From Paracidovorax sp031843945 (GTDB taxonomy: Bacteria; Pseudomonadota; Gammaproteobacteria; Burkholderiales; Burkholderiaceae_C), in contig NZ_JAVTJJ010000002.1 in assembly GCF_031843945.1 (NCBI RefSeq), positions 620,001 through 684,000 on the forward strand: 64,000 bases of DNA, given 5' to 3'. The notes below the pieces were generated by a model. That model had not been told where the DNA came from. It saw only the letters and a list, made by a program, of their open reading frames with translations, and did no database searches. Within the stretch, counting starts at the first letter, position 1. The number at the start of each line of letters is the position of its first letter. Shown one piece after another: positions 18,619 through 25,940 of the stretch. Both the position numbers and the translations under genes were made by a program.

Positions 18619-18639
18619 TGGCGTGATGAGGGGCTGACC

Positions 18640-18675
18640 CGTCCGGCACCGAGCCTTGGCGCTCGGCGCCGGACG
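18640..18675. other. Strong inverted repeat between binding-protein and second ATPase genes
   Basis: CGTCCGGC and GCCGGACG close a long stem whose inner arms are CCGAGC and GCTCGG. No T-run follows, so a classical terminator is unlikely. A role in stabilising or processing the mRNA of the abundant binding protein is possible, as with intercistronic hairpins in other binding-protein operons. Confidence 0.5.
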
Positions 18676-18690
18676 CAGGCCGGCCCAGGT

Positions 18691-18754
18691 TTCAAGCCTT
18701 TTTGGCCGCTAGCGCTTGATGCATAAGCGCAAGCAGCTATGTTTTCAATAGCAA
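18691..18754. repeat. Dispersed palindromic repeat, copy B
   Basis: Copy of the ~60-bp element with core AGCGCTT-N7-AAGCGCA and the right arm AGCTATGTTTTCAATAGC. It sits inside the transporter cluster, just ahead of the second ATPase gene. Confidence 0.8.
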
Positions 18755-18804
18755 TCTCCGTCGTCCTGCGACAGCACGGCGGAGGTAGTTCCCGGAGAGC
18801 CCGC

Positions 18805-19662
18805 ATGCCCAACAGCTCCCTTTCAGCCGATACGACGCCCGGCGCGCCAGCGGACGAAGCCGCGGCGCCGCTGCTCGTCGTCAACGGCATCGAGGTCATC
18901 TACAACCACGTGATCCTGGTGCTCAAGGGCGTGTCGCTGACGGTGCCCGAGGGCTCCATCGTCGCGCTGCTGGGCGGCAACGGCGCGGGCAAGACGACGA
19001 CGCTGCGGGCCGTGTCCAACCTGCTGGCGGGCGAGCGCGGCGAGGTCACCAAGGGCAGCATCACGCTGCGCGGCGAACGCATCGAGCAGCTGACGCCTGC
19101 CGCGCTGGTCGACCGCGGCGTGGTGCAGGTGATGGAAGGCCGCCACTGCTTTGCCCACCTGACCATCGAAGAGAACCTGCTCACGGGCGCCTACACCCGC
19201 CGCGACCGCGCCGAAGTGGCGGCCAACCTGGAGAAGGTCTACGCCTACTTCCCGCGCCTGAAGACGCGGCGCACCAGCCAGGCCGCCTATACGTCGGGCG
19301 GCGAGCAGCAGATGTGCGCCATCGGCCGCGCCCTGATGGCCAGCCCGAAGATGGTGCTGCTGGACGAGCCCTCCATGGGCCTGGCGCCGCAGATCGTGGA
19401 CGAGGTCTTCGCCATCGTGAAGGACCTGAACGCCAAGGAGCGGGTGACCTTTCTGCTGGCCGAGCAGAACACCTCCATGGCGCTGCGCAATGCCGATTAC
19501 GGCTACATCCTCGAAAACGGCCGCGTGGTGATGGACGGCAAGGCGGCCGACCTGGCGACCAACGAGGACGTCAAGGAGTTCTACCTGGGCATGGGCGGTG
19601 GGGAGCGCCGCAGCTTCAAGGATGTGAAGAGCTACAAGCGGCGCAAGCGCTGGTTGGCTTGA
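18805..19662 (+). CDS. ABC transporter ATP-binding protein, LivF type
   Basis: 285 residues from ATG 18805, with CGGAGAG upstream. Walker A is GGNGAGKTT, the signature region is YTSGGEQQMCAIGRALMASP and Walker B is MVLLDEPSMGLAPQI, typical of LivF. A 20-residue N-terminal extension and a basic C-terminal tail (KSYKRRKRW) are additions to the family core. An upstream in-frame ATG at 18739 lies within repeat copy B and is unlikely to be used. Confidence 0.9.
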   Translation: MPNSSLSADTTPGAPADEAAAPLLVVNGIEVIYNHVILVLKGVSLTVPEGSIVALLGGNGAGKTTTLRAVSNLLAGERGEVTKGSITLRGERIEQLTPAALVDRGVVQVMEGRHCFAHLTIEENLLTGAYTRRDRAEVAANLEKVYAYFPRLKTRRTSQAAYTSGGEQQMCAIGRALMASPKMVLLDEPSMGLAPQIVDEVFAIVKDLNAKERVTFLLAEQNTSMALRNADYGYILENGRVVMDGKAADLATNEDVKEFYLGMGGGERRSFKDVKSYKRRKRWLA

Positions 19663-19670
19663 TGACAACC

Positions 19671-19790
19671 CCCTGTGGCGCTTCGCGCCTTCCCCCTTCT
19701 CTCGCCTCGCTGCGCGATGCGGGAAGGGGGACGCCACCGGTGGCCTGGCGGAGCCAGTTCCACGGTGGCCCTGGCTTGGGGCTGCGCCAG
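19671..19790. repeat. Complex hairpin-forming intergenic element
   Basis: Contains TCCCCCTTC (19691-19699) facing GAAGGGGGA (19723-19731), the palindrome CCACCGGTGG, and a further CTGGC/GCCAG hairpin. The composition resembles long interspersed intergenic elements I have seen in Comamonadaceae genomes, but there is only one copy in this window, so its repetitive nature is recalled rather than demonstrated. Confidence 0.5.
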
Positions 19791-19858
19791 TCGTTACGCA
19801 CGTGCGCCTTTACAGCCACCGGCATCAAAAGAATGCTTCAAAGGCATTGCTCCTCATT

Positions 19859-19913
19859 TCATAGCTGCTTGCGCTTGATGGATAAGCGCTAGAGGCCGAT
19901 TTCATTCAAAAAC
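19859..19913. repeat. Dispersed palindromic repeat, copy C
   Basis: Element with core AGCGCTT-N7-type pairing (here GCGCTTGATGGATAAGCGCT) and the GAGGCCGATTTCATTC arm. It ends about 18 bp before the start of the PaaK-like gene, so it lies in that gene's leader. Confidence 0.85.
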
Positions 19914-19931
19914 CGCACAGGAGCCCCAGGC

Positions 19932-21185
19932 ATGAGCACGTTCTATGACGCCCTGGAAACCCGCAGTCCGCCAGAGCGCGAGGCCGCGTTGCTGGCCGCA
20001 CTGCCTGGGCAGATCGCGCAGGCGCAACAACACTCCGCCGCGTTTGCAGAGATCCTGGCGGGCGTTGATGCGTCGCAGGTCACCAGCCGGGCGGCGCTGG
20101 CGCAGCTGCCCGTCACGCGCAAGCATGAGTTGCTGGAGCGCCAGCAGGCGCAGCGCGCGGCCCAGGGCAACGTCTTTGGCGGCTTCAGCGCGCTGGCCTT
20201 CGGCGCCGGCATGCCGCGCGTGTTCGCCAGCCCCGGCCCGATCTACGAGCCCGAGGGTACGCGGCGCGACTACTGGCGCATGGCGCGGGCCATCCATGCT
20301 GCGGGGTTTCGTGCAGGCGAGCTGGTGCACAACAGCTTCAGCTACCACTTCGTGCCCGCCGGCTCCATGATGGAAACCGGCGCGCAGGCGCTGGGCTGCA
20401 CGGTATTCGCCGGGGGCACCGGGCAAACCGAGCAGCAAGTGCAGGCCATGGCCGAGCTGCAGCCGGCCGGCTACATCGGCACGCCGAGCTTTTTGAAGCT
20501 CATTCTGGACAAGGCCGAATCGATGGGCGTGCGCCTGCCCAGCGTGACCAAAGCGCTTGTTTCGGGCGAGGCGTTTCCGCCTTCGCTGCGCGACTGGTTT
20601 GCCGAGCGCGGCGTGGCCGGCTACCAGTGCTACGCCACGGCCGACCTGGGCCTGATCGCTTACGAGACCAGCGCCCGCGAAGGCCTGGTGCTGGACGAAG
20701 GCGTGATCGTGGAGATCGTGCGCCCCGGCACCGGCGACCCGGTGCCCGAAGGCGAGGTGGGCGAAGTGGTGGTGACCACGCTCAACCCCGACTACCCGCT
20801 GATCCGCTTCGGCACGGGTGATTTGTCGGCCGTGCTGCCCGGCCCCTGCCCCACGGGCCGCACCCAAACCCGCATCAAGGGCTGGATGGGCCGGGCCGAC
20901 CAGACCACCAAGGTGCGCGGCATGTTCGTGCACCCGGGCCAGGTGGCGAGTGTTGCCAAGCGGTTTCCGCAGGTGCAGCGCGCGCGCCTGGTGGTCAGCG
21001 GCGAGATGGCCAACGACCAGATGGTGCTGCAGGTGGAAACGCTGGAGACCGCCGGCGGCCTGGCGCAGCAGCTGGAAGCGGCCGTGCGCGACGTGACCAA
21101 GCTGCGCGCCGAGGTGCAGTTGCTGGCGCCCGGCACCCTGCCCAACGACGGCCGCGTCATCGAGGACGCCCGCAGTTATCGGTGA
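19932..21185 (+). CDS. Phenylacetate-CoA-ligase-like adenylate-forming enzyme
   Basis: 417 residues, the size of PaaK-type ligases. The N-terminal adenylation domain contains FASPGPIYEPEGTRRDYWRM and NSFSYHFVPAGSMMETGAQ; the C-terminal subdomain includes MGRADQTTKVRGMFVHPGQV. Canonical PaaK has a Ser/Thr-Gly-rich P-loop; here the equivalent ASPGPIYEP is divergent, so the substrate may differ from phenylacetate. AGGAGCCCCAGGC precedes ATG 19932. It closes the uptake and activation cluster that opens with the long-chain-type synthetase. Confidence 0.85.
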   Translation: MSTFYDALETRSPPEREAALLAALPGQIAQAQQHSAAFAEILAGVDASQVTSRAALAQLPVTRKHELLERQQAQRAAQGNVFGGFSALAFGAGMPRVFASPGPIYEPEGTRRDYWRMARAIHAAGFRAGELVHNSFSYHFVPAGSMMETGAQALGCTVFAGGTGQTEQQVQAMAELQPAGYIGTPSFLKLILDKAESMGVRLPSVTKALVSGEAFPPSLRDWFAERGVAGYQCYATADLGLIAYETSAREGLVLDEGVIVEIVRPGTGDPVPEGEVGEVVVTTLNPDYPLIRFGTGDLSAVLPGPCPTGRTQTRIKGWMGRADQTTKVRGMFVHPGQVASVAKRFPQVQRARLVVSGEMANDQMVLQVETLETAGGLAQQLEAAVRDVTKLRAEVQLLAPGTLPNDGRVIEDARSYR

Positions 21186-21407
21186 ATCCGGCAGCGGGTG
21201 GCGCCTGCCACCGAACACGGCCTGGGCCATGCCTAATACGAAAGCACTACAAAAGCCCTAGCTCCTCTTTCAATAGCAAAAAGCCCAATGAATACGAGCG
21301 CTACCAGGCGAAAACATTTAAGAACCTGATCATTTGAAGCTAGTGAATACCTTGATATGTCGGCGCAAATGTGGTGGCTATCATGGCGCGTCTTTTCCAG
21401 GAGCATC

Positions 21408-22397
21408 ATGAAAAAATCGTTCAAATTCGCCGTCACCGCCGCTGCCGCCACGCTGGCTTTCAGCGCTTTCGCACAGGACTTCCCCGCCAAGGACCGCCCC
21501 ATCACCATCGTGGTGCCGTTCGCCGCCGGTGGCCCGACCGACCGCGTGGCCCGCGACCTGGCCGAGGCCCTGCGCAAGCCGCTGGGTGGCGCCAGTGTGG
21601 TGATCGACAACTCGGTGGGCGCCGGCAGCTCCATCGGCACGGCCAAGGTGGCGCGCGCCACGCCGGACGGCTACACGCTGCTGCTCAACCACATCGCCAT
21701 GTCCACGATGCCTTCGCTGTATCGCAAGCTGTCGTTCAACGTGGCGACGGACTTCGAATACCTGGGCATCCTCAACGACGTGCCGATGACGCTCATCGCC
21801 AAGCCTTCGATTCCGGCCAACAACTACAAGGAACTGACGGCCTGGATCGCCCAGAACAAGGGCAAGGTCAACCTGGGCAATGCCGGCCTGGGCGCTGCGT
21901 CGCACCTGTGCGGCCTGATGTTCCAGAACGCCATCAAGACGGAAATGACCACCATTTCCTACAAGGGCACGGCCCCGGCCATGACCGACCTGATCGGCGG
22001 CCAGATCGACCTGATGTGCGACCAGACGACCAACACCACCTCGCAGATCGAGGGCAAGAAGGTCAAGGCGTTCGCGGTCACCACTGCCAAGCGCCTGACC
22101 ACGCCGTCGCTGAAAGATCTGCCCACGCTGGCCGAAGCGGGTGTGCCCAACTTCGAAGTGACGATCTGGCACGGCCTGTATGCCCCCAAGGGCACGCCCG
22201 CCCCGGTGCTGGCCAAGCTGAACGAAGCCGTGAAGGCCGCCCTGAAGGACGCCGAGTTCATCAAGAAGCAGGAAGGCCTGGGCGCCGTGGTGACGACCGA
22301 CAAGCGCACCGAGCCCGCAGAACACAAGAAGTTCGTGCAGGCCGAAATCGAGAAGTGGGGCACGGTCATCAAGGCTGCGGGCACGTACGCGGACTGA
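21408..22397 (+). CDS. Bug/TctC-family tripartite-tricarboxylate-type binding protein
   Basis: 329 residues from ATG 21408 (CAGGAGC upstream). A signal peptide (KFAVTAAAATLAFSAFAQ) precedes the Bug fold, with the family signatures RPITIVVPFAAGGPTDRVAR and VGAGSSIGTAKVARATPDGY. It is a periplasmic solute receptor, probably for a carboxylate. No TctA or TctB membrane subunits are nearby, the usual situation for Bug receptors in Burkholderiales. A strong terminator follows. Confidence 0.92.
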   Translation: MKKSFKFAVTAAAATLAFSAFAQDFPAKDRPITIVVPFAAGGPTDRVARDLAEALRKPLGGASVVIDNSVGAGSSIGTAKVARATPDGYTLLLNHIAMSTMPSLYRKLSFNVATDFEYLGILNDVPMTLIAKPSIPANNYKELTAWIAQNKGKVNLGNAGLGAASHLCGLMFQNAIKTEMTTISYKGTAPAMTDLIGGQIDLMCDQTTNTTSQIEGKKVKAFAVTTAKRLTTPSLKDLPTLAEAGVPNFEVTIWHGLYAPKGTPAPVLAKLNEAVKAALKDAEFIKKQEGLGAVVTTDKRTEPAEHKKFVQAEIEKWGTVIKAAGTYAD

Positions 22398-22427
22398 TCC
22401 CCACGTTCCTCGCATCGGTTCAGTTCA

Positions 22428-22464
22428 AAAAGCCGCCGGGCGCATAGGTGCCCGGCGGCTTTTT
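22428..22464 (+). terminator. Rho-independent terminator after the first Bug gene
   Basis: AGCCGCCGGGC (22431-22441) pairs with GCCCGGCGGCT (22450-22460) around an 8-base loop, flanked by AAAA upstream and TTTTT downstream. The symmetric A and T runs could let it work in both directions. Confidence 0.93.
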
Positions 22465-22569
22465 CCATGGGCTAACCAGCCCGTGCGGCGGGTTTTCACC
22501 AGCGCGGCAAACCCTGCGCAGCCGGTACAAAAGACGCTTCCCCGAAGCTTCTTGCGAAGGACCCGCTGT

Positions 22570-23622
22570 ATGCCGAATCAAGACAACCTGACCACCCACA
22601 CCTTGCCGACTGCCAAGCCGCACTCACGCCGGCGGACGATGTCGGCGCTATCGGCCGCAGCCATGGCTTTGGCGCTGGCCAGCGGCCCCGCACTGGCGCA
22701 GAGCTGGCCTACCAAGCCGGTGCGCATCGTCGTGCCCTTTGCGCCCGGTGGCACCACCGACATCCTCGCGCGTTCGGTCGCACCCGAACTCTCCAAAGCC
22801 TTCGGCCAGCAGTTCATCGTGGACAACCGGGGCGGTGCGGGCGGCAACATCGGCGCAGAGCTGGTCGCCAAGTCGCCCGCCGACGGCTACACGTTGCTGA
22901 TGGGCACCGTGGGCACGCACGGCATCAACCGGGCGCTGTATGCCAAGCTGCCGTACGACCCCATCAAGGACTTCACGCCCATCACCCTGGTGGCGGCGGT
23001 GCCCAACGTGATGGAGATGAATGCGGAAAAAGCCAAGGCGCTGGGCATCGCCAACGTGCAGGACTTCATCCGCTATGCCAAGGCGAACCCTGGCAAGCTG
23101 AACATGGCGTCCAGCGGCAACGGCACGTCGATTCACCTGGCTGGAGAGCTGTTCAAGAGCATGACCGGCACCTACATGCTGCATATGCCGTATCGCGGCT
23201 CCGGCCCGGCGCTGCTGGACATGATGGGCGGCAACATGGACGTGATGTTTGACAACCTGCCGTCTTCGATGGCGCAGATCAAAGGCGGCAAGCTCGTGGC
23301 GCTGGCGGTGACCAGCGCCGAGCGCTCTTCCGCGCTGCCGGACGTGCCCACGGTGGAAGAAGCGGGCGGCCCTTCGCTCAAGGGGTTCGAAGCCAGCTCG
23401 TGGTTCGGGCTGCTGGCGCCCGCCGGCACGCCGGCCGACATCGTGATGCGCATTCAGCAGGAAACGGCCAAGGCCCTCGCATCGCCCGCCGTGAAGGAAC
23501 GGCTGCTGGCGCAGGGCGCCCTGCCCGGCGGCAACTCGCCCGCCCAATTCACGCAACACATTGAGGCGGAACACCGCAAGTGGGCTGCCGTAGTGAAGGC
23601 ATCAGGCGCCAAGGTGGACTGA
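22570..23622 (+). CDS. Bug/TctC-family tripartite-tricarboxylate-type binding protein
   Basis: 350 residues from ATG 22570. A positively charged N-region with SRRRTM and a hydrophobic core ending in ASGPALAQ suggests Sec or possibly Tat export. Bug motifs are TKPVRIVVPFAPGGTTDILAR and NRGGAGGNIGAELVAKSPADGY. It is an orphan receptor like its upstream neighbour but only moderately similar to it, so this is not a recent tandem duplication. A terminator separates the two genes, so they are probably transcribed independently. Confidence 0.92.
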   Translation: MPNQDNLTTHTLPTAKPHSRRRTMSALSAAAMALALASGPALAQSWPTKPVRIVVPFAPGGTTDILARSVAPELSKAFGQQFIVDNRGGAGGNIGAELVAKSPADGYTLLMGTVGTHGINRALYAKLPYDPIKDFTPITLVAAVPNVMEMNAEKAKALGIANVQDFIRYAKANPGKLNMASSGNGTSIHLAGELFKSMTGTYMLHMPYRGSGPALLDMMGGNMDVMFDNLPSSMAQIKGGKLVALAVTSAERSSALPDVPTVEEAGGPSLKGFEASSWFGLLAPAGTPADIVMRIQQETAKALASPAVKERLLAQGALPGGNSPAQFTQHIEAEHRKWAAVVKASGAKVD

Positions 23623-23646
23623 ACCCGCCCCACCCGGGCGCTGAGG

Positions 23647-23973
23647 TCACCAGGTGACGTCGGCGTCCTCAGAGGCACTGCGGCGCAGCATGTCCATGAG
23701 CGGCGCGGCGCGCTGGCGCAGCTGCACGGTGTTGGCGCGATCGGCGCCATCGGCTTCTTCGTCATCGGCGGCTCCATCGGCACCGGCAGGCTTGCCCCGG
23801 CTTTCATCGGCAGCCACGGCGGCCTCCAGCGCCTGCAGGGCGGCGGGAATCTGCGCCACGGTGACGATGCCATGCGGGTCGGGCGACTTGCCGATGATCT
23901 GCAGCAGCTGCCGGCCGTTGACCTCCAGCATGATCACGTCGGCGGTGGCACGGGATTTGAACTTGTAGAGCAT
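23647..23973 (-). CDS. DUF1840 domain protein
   Basis: 108 residues from ATG 23973 (MLYKFKSRATADVIMLEVNG). The N-terminal half matches the small cytosolic DUF1840 family, common in Betaproteobacteria and without known function: LLQIIGKSPDPHGIVTVAQI, then an Ala-rich helix, a variable acidic linker and a conserved ending PLMDMLRRS. It converges with the second Bug gene, with 24 bp between stops. Confidence 0.8.
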   Translation of the reverse strand: MLYKFKSRATADVIMLEVNGRQLLQIIGKSPDPHGIVTVAQIPAALQALEAAVAADESRGKPAGADGAADDEEADGADRANTVQLRQRAAPLMDMLRRSASEDADVTW

Positions 23974-24190
23974 GTGGAAATGCACGTCCTGGCGACGGCG
24001 TGAGGGGCTGAAGCCTCGAATATAGAGACTCCAGAGCCACCCGCCAGTCGGACTGCGCCGCGACTGCCATGCCAGTATTTTTGGCGATCAGCGCTGGGGT
24101 CTGCGCAATGCGGTGACTCCTTCTCGCGCCGGCTATGGCCTAATAGCGCGTTTTTCATTTTTCCAATTTTTCTCTGCAGGAGCAGCCATC

Positions 24191-24361
24191 ATGGGCAACA
24201 AGATCGTTACCGAAGCCGACCGCAAGCGCACCCCGCGTCCTCAACCCCTGCCCGGCGTAAGCCTGCCCACGCATGGCCGTGGCCAGCGCGTGAGCCTGGA
24301 GCGCGGCGTGGCAACGCGCAGCAAGAAGAACCCCGGCAAGCGCTCCAACAAGGGCGGCTAA
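24191..24361 (+). CDS. Small highly basic protein of unknown function
   Basis: 56 residues starting MGNKIVTEADRKRT from ATG 24191, with CAGGAGC upstream. About a quarter of the residues are Arg or Lys and the tail is SKKNPGKRSNKGG. There is no hydrophobic segment or recognisable domain. The ribosome-binding site, the transcription unit ending in its own strong terminator and the low-complexity basic tail suggest a real small gene whose product might bind nucleic acid. I do not recognise the family. Confidence 0.7.
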   Translation: MGNKIVTEADRKRTPRPQPLPGVSLPTHGRGQRVSLERGVATRSKKNPGKRSNKGG

Positions 24362-24410
24362 GCCAGCTTGCTCTGGCGCCCGTCCCCCGGCGCACGCCAG
24401 CGCAGCACCC

Positions 24411-24437
24411 GAAGCCCTCTTTGCAGAGGGCTTTTTT
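24411..24437 (+). terminator. Rho-independent terminator after the small basic protein gene
   Basis: AAGCCCTCT and AGAGGGCTT pair around a short TTGC loop and are followed by a T-run. It lies 50 bp beyond the stop of the 56-residue protein gene. Confidence 0.9.
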
Positions 24438-24575
24438 GTGGGCGCAACCGGCATGTTGGCCCCCATGCGCCGCCACGCCCAGCAGCCTGCGACAAATGCT
24501 GACAGGATGCCGGCCCGTGCGGTTAATGCCGCACGTCACAATGCGCCCATCCACCGCCGCCCATTGGACCGCCCC

Positions 24576-25136
24576 ATGCCTTCCACAGCCCCCGCCCCCT
24601 TGTCCGCTGATGATGCCGGAGCGCTGTATGCCGCCCTGCAGGCCGGGCCGCTGGCCGGCACGCCCGTGACCACGCTGCGCATCGGCGGCGCGCACACCAC
24701 GCTGGCCAGCGGCAGCGGCCCGCAGGCGCGGGTGCTGCGCTCGCTGCCCATCGGTGCGCGGGCCACGGCTGCGGTGTGCTTTTCGCACCAGCCGCCCACA
24801 GGGGCCGAGCTGGAAGCCGCCATCGCGCTGGTGGAAGAAGCGGTGATGCCGGTGCGCCCGTTGCTGGCCGATCAATCCGCGCTTTTCACGGCCGACTCGG
24901 GCATTCGCCAGGTCGCCATCGCCGCGGGCCTGCAGGCCCAACCTGAAATGCAGCTGACGCTGGACGCCGTGGAGCGCACCTTCGAGCGCCTGGTGGCCGT
25001 GTCGCTGGGCCAGCCGGCCACGCACGGCAACCTGCCGGGCGATGCCGCATTCGCCGCCACGCTGCTGATCCTGCGCGAAACCATGCAGCACCTGGGCTTC
25101 GCAACCATCGTGATCCGATCCGACGCGGTGGTGTAG
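24576..25136 (+). CDS. Hypothetical protein
   Basis: 186 residues from ATG 24576. I do not recognise the family. It is soluble, Ala-rich and without signal peptide or membrane segments. A beta-rich N-terminal half (TPVTTLRIGGAHTTLASGSG) precedes a helical centre (GAELEAAIALVEEAVMPVR) and a C-terminal half with LTLDAVERTFERLVAVSLG. It converges with tag. Third-position GC is very high and typical of the surrounding genes, supporting a real coding sequence. An in-frame upstream extension to 24438 would run into the preceding terminator and is unlikely. Confidence 0.6.
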   Translation: MPSTAPAPLSADDAGALYAALQAGPLAGTPVTTLRIGGAHTTLASGSGPQARVLRSLPIGARATAAVCFSHQPPTGAELEAAIALVEEAVMPVRPLLADQSALFTADSGIRQVAIAAGLQAQPEMQLTLDAVERTFERLVAVSLGQPATHGNLPGDAAFAATLLILRETMQHLGFATIVIRSDAVV

Positions 25137-25182
25137 CCGCCCGCAGGCAGCAGCAGCGCAAATCGCCGCCAAGGCTTCTTCG

Positions 25183-25884
25183 CTACGCCACCGGCACCGC
25201 AAAGGCCGCCCGCGCATCCAGCGCCGCCTGCCGCGTGTGGCAACCCTCGAAGTGGTCGTTGACCAGCCCCATGGCCTGCATGAAGGCGTACATGGTGGTC
25301 GGGCCGACGAAGCTCCAGCCGCGCTTTTTGAGGTCTTTGGACAACGCAATGGACGCGGCGGACGTGGTCATCGCGCGCACGGCATCCACCGTCATGCGGG
25401 CCGGCCGGCCGGCAGTGGCGGCGGGCTCGAAGCTCCACACGTAGCGCGCCAGCGTGCCGAATTCGCGGCGCAACTCCAGCACCCGCTGCGCATTGTTGAT
25501 CGTCGACTCGATCTTGCCGCGATGCCGCACGATGCCGGCGTCGGCCAGCAGCCGCTGCACGTCGGCGGGGCCGAAGCGCGCCACCTGCTCGGCGTCGAAA
25601 TGTGCAAACCCAGCGCGAAAGGCTTCGCGCTTGTTCAGGATGGTGATCCAGCTCAGGCCCGCCTGAAAGCCTTCCAGGCACAGCTTCTCGAACAGCCGGC
25701 GGTCGTCCGATACGGGAAAGCCCCATTCATGGTCGTGGTAGTGGCGGTACAGCGGCGTGGCGCGGCACCAGCCGCAGCGCGGGCAGCCGTCGGCAGCGGT
25801 GAAGAGGCCGGTGGCGGCATCGACGGGCGGTGGCAGCGGCTCGGCGGTGGCAGCGGACTGGGGGAGCGAAGACTTGGCGGGCAT
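25183..25884 (-). CDS. tag: DNA-3-methyladenine glycosylase I
   Basis: 233 residues from ATG 25884. It is a base-excision repair enzyme removing 3-methyladenine from alkylated DNA. After a 35-residue extension the Tag fold begins with CPRCGWCRATPLYRHYHDHEWG; zinc-site residues are a Cys and a His here plus NDHFEGCHTR near the C-terminus, as in E. coli Tag. The core LCLEGFQAGLSWITILNKRE and the helix-hairpin region are intact. The N-terminal extension (residues 1-35, Pro/Ala-rich) is not part of the usual enzyme, so a later start is possible. Confidence 0.92.
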   Translation of the reverse strand: MPAKSSLPQSAATAEPLPPPVDAATGLFTAADGCPRCGWCRATPLYRHYHDHEWGFPVSDDRRLFEKLCLEGFQAGLSWITILNKREAFRAGFAHFDAEQVARFGPADVQRLLADAGIVRHRGKIESTINNAQRVLELRREFGTLARYVWSFEPAATAGRPARMTVDAVRAMTTSAASIALSKDLKKRGWSFVGPTTMYAFMQAMGLVNDHFEGCHTRQAALDARAAFAVPVA

Positions 25885-25940
25885 GGCGTGATTCTCGCGC
25901 GGCACGCAGGCCGGGCGGCCACTTTCGCTATCCTTCGGGG

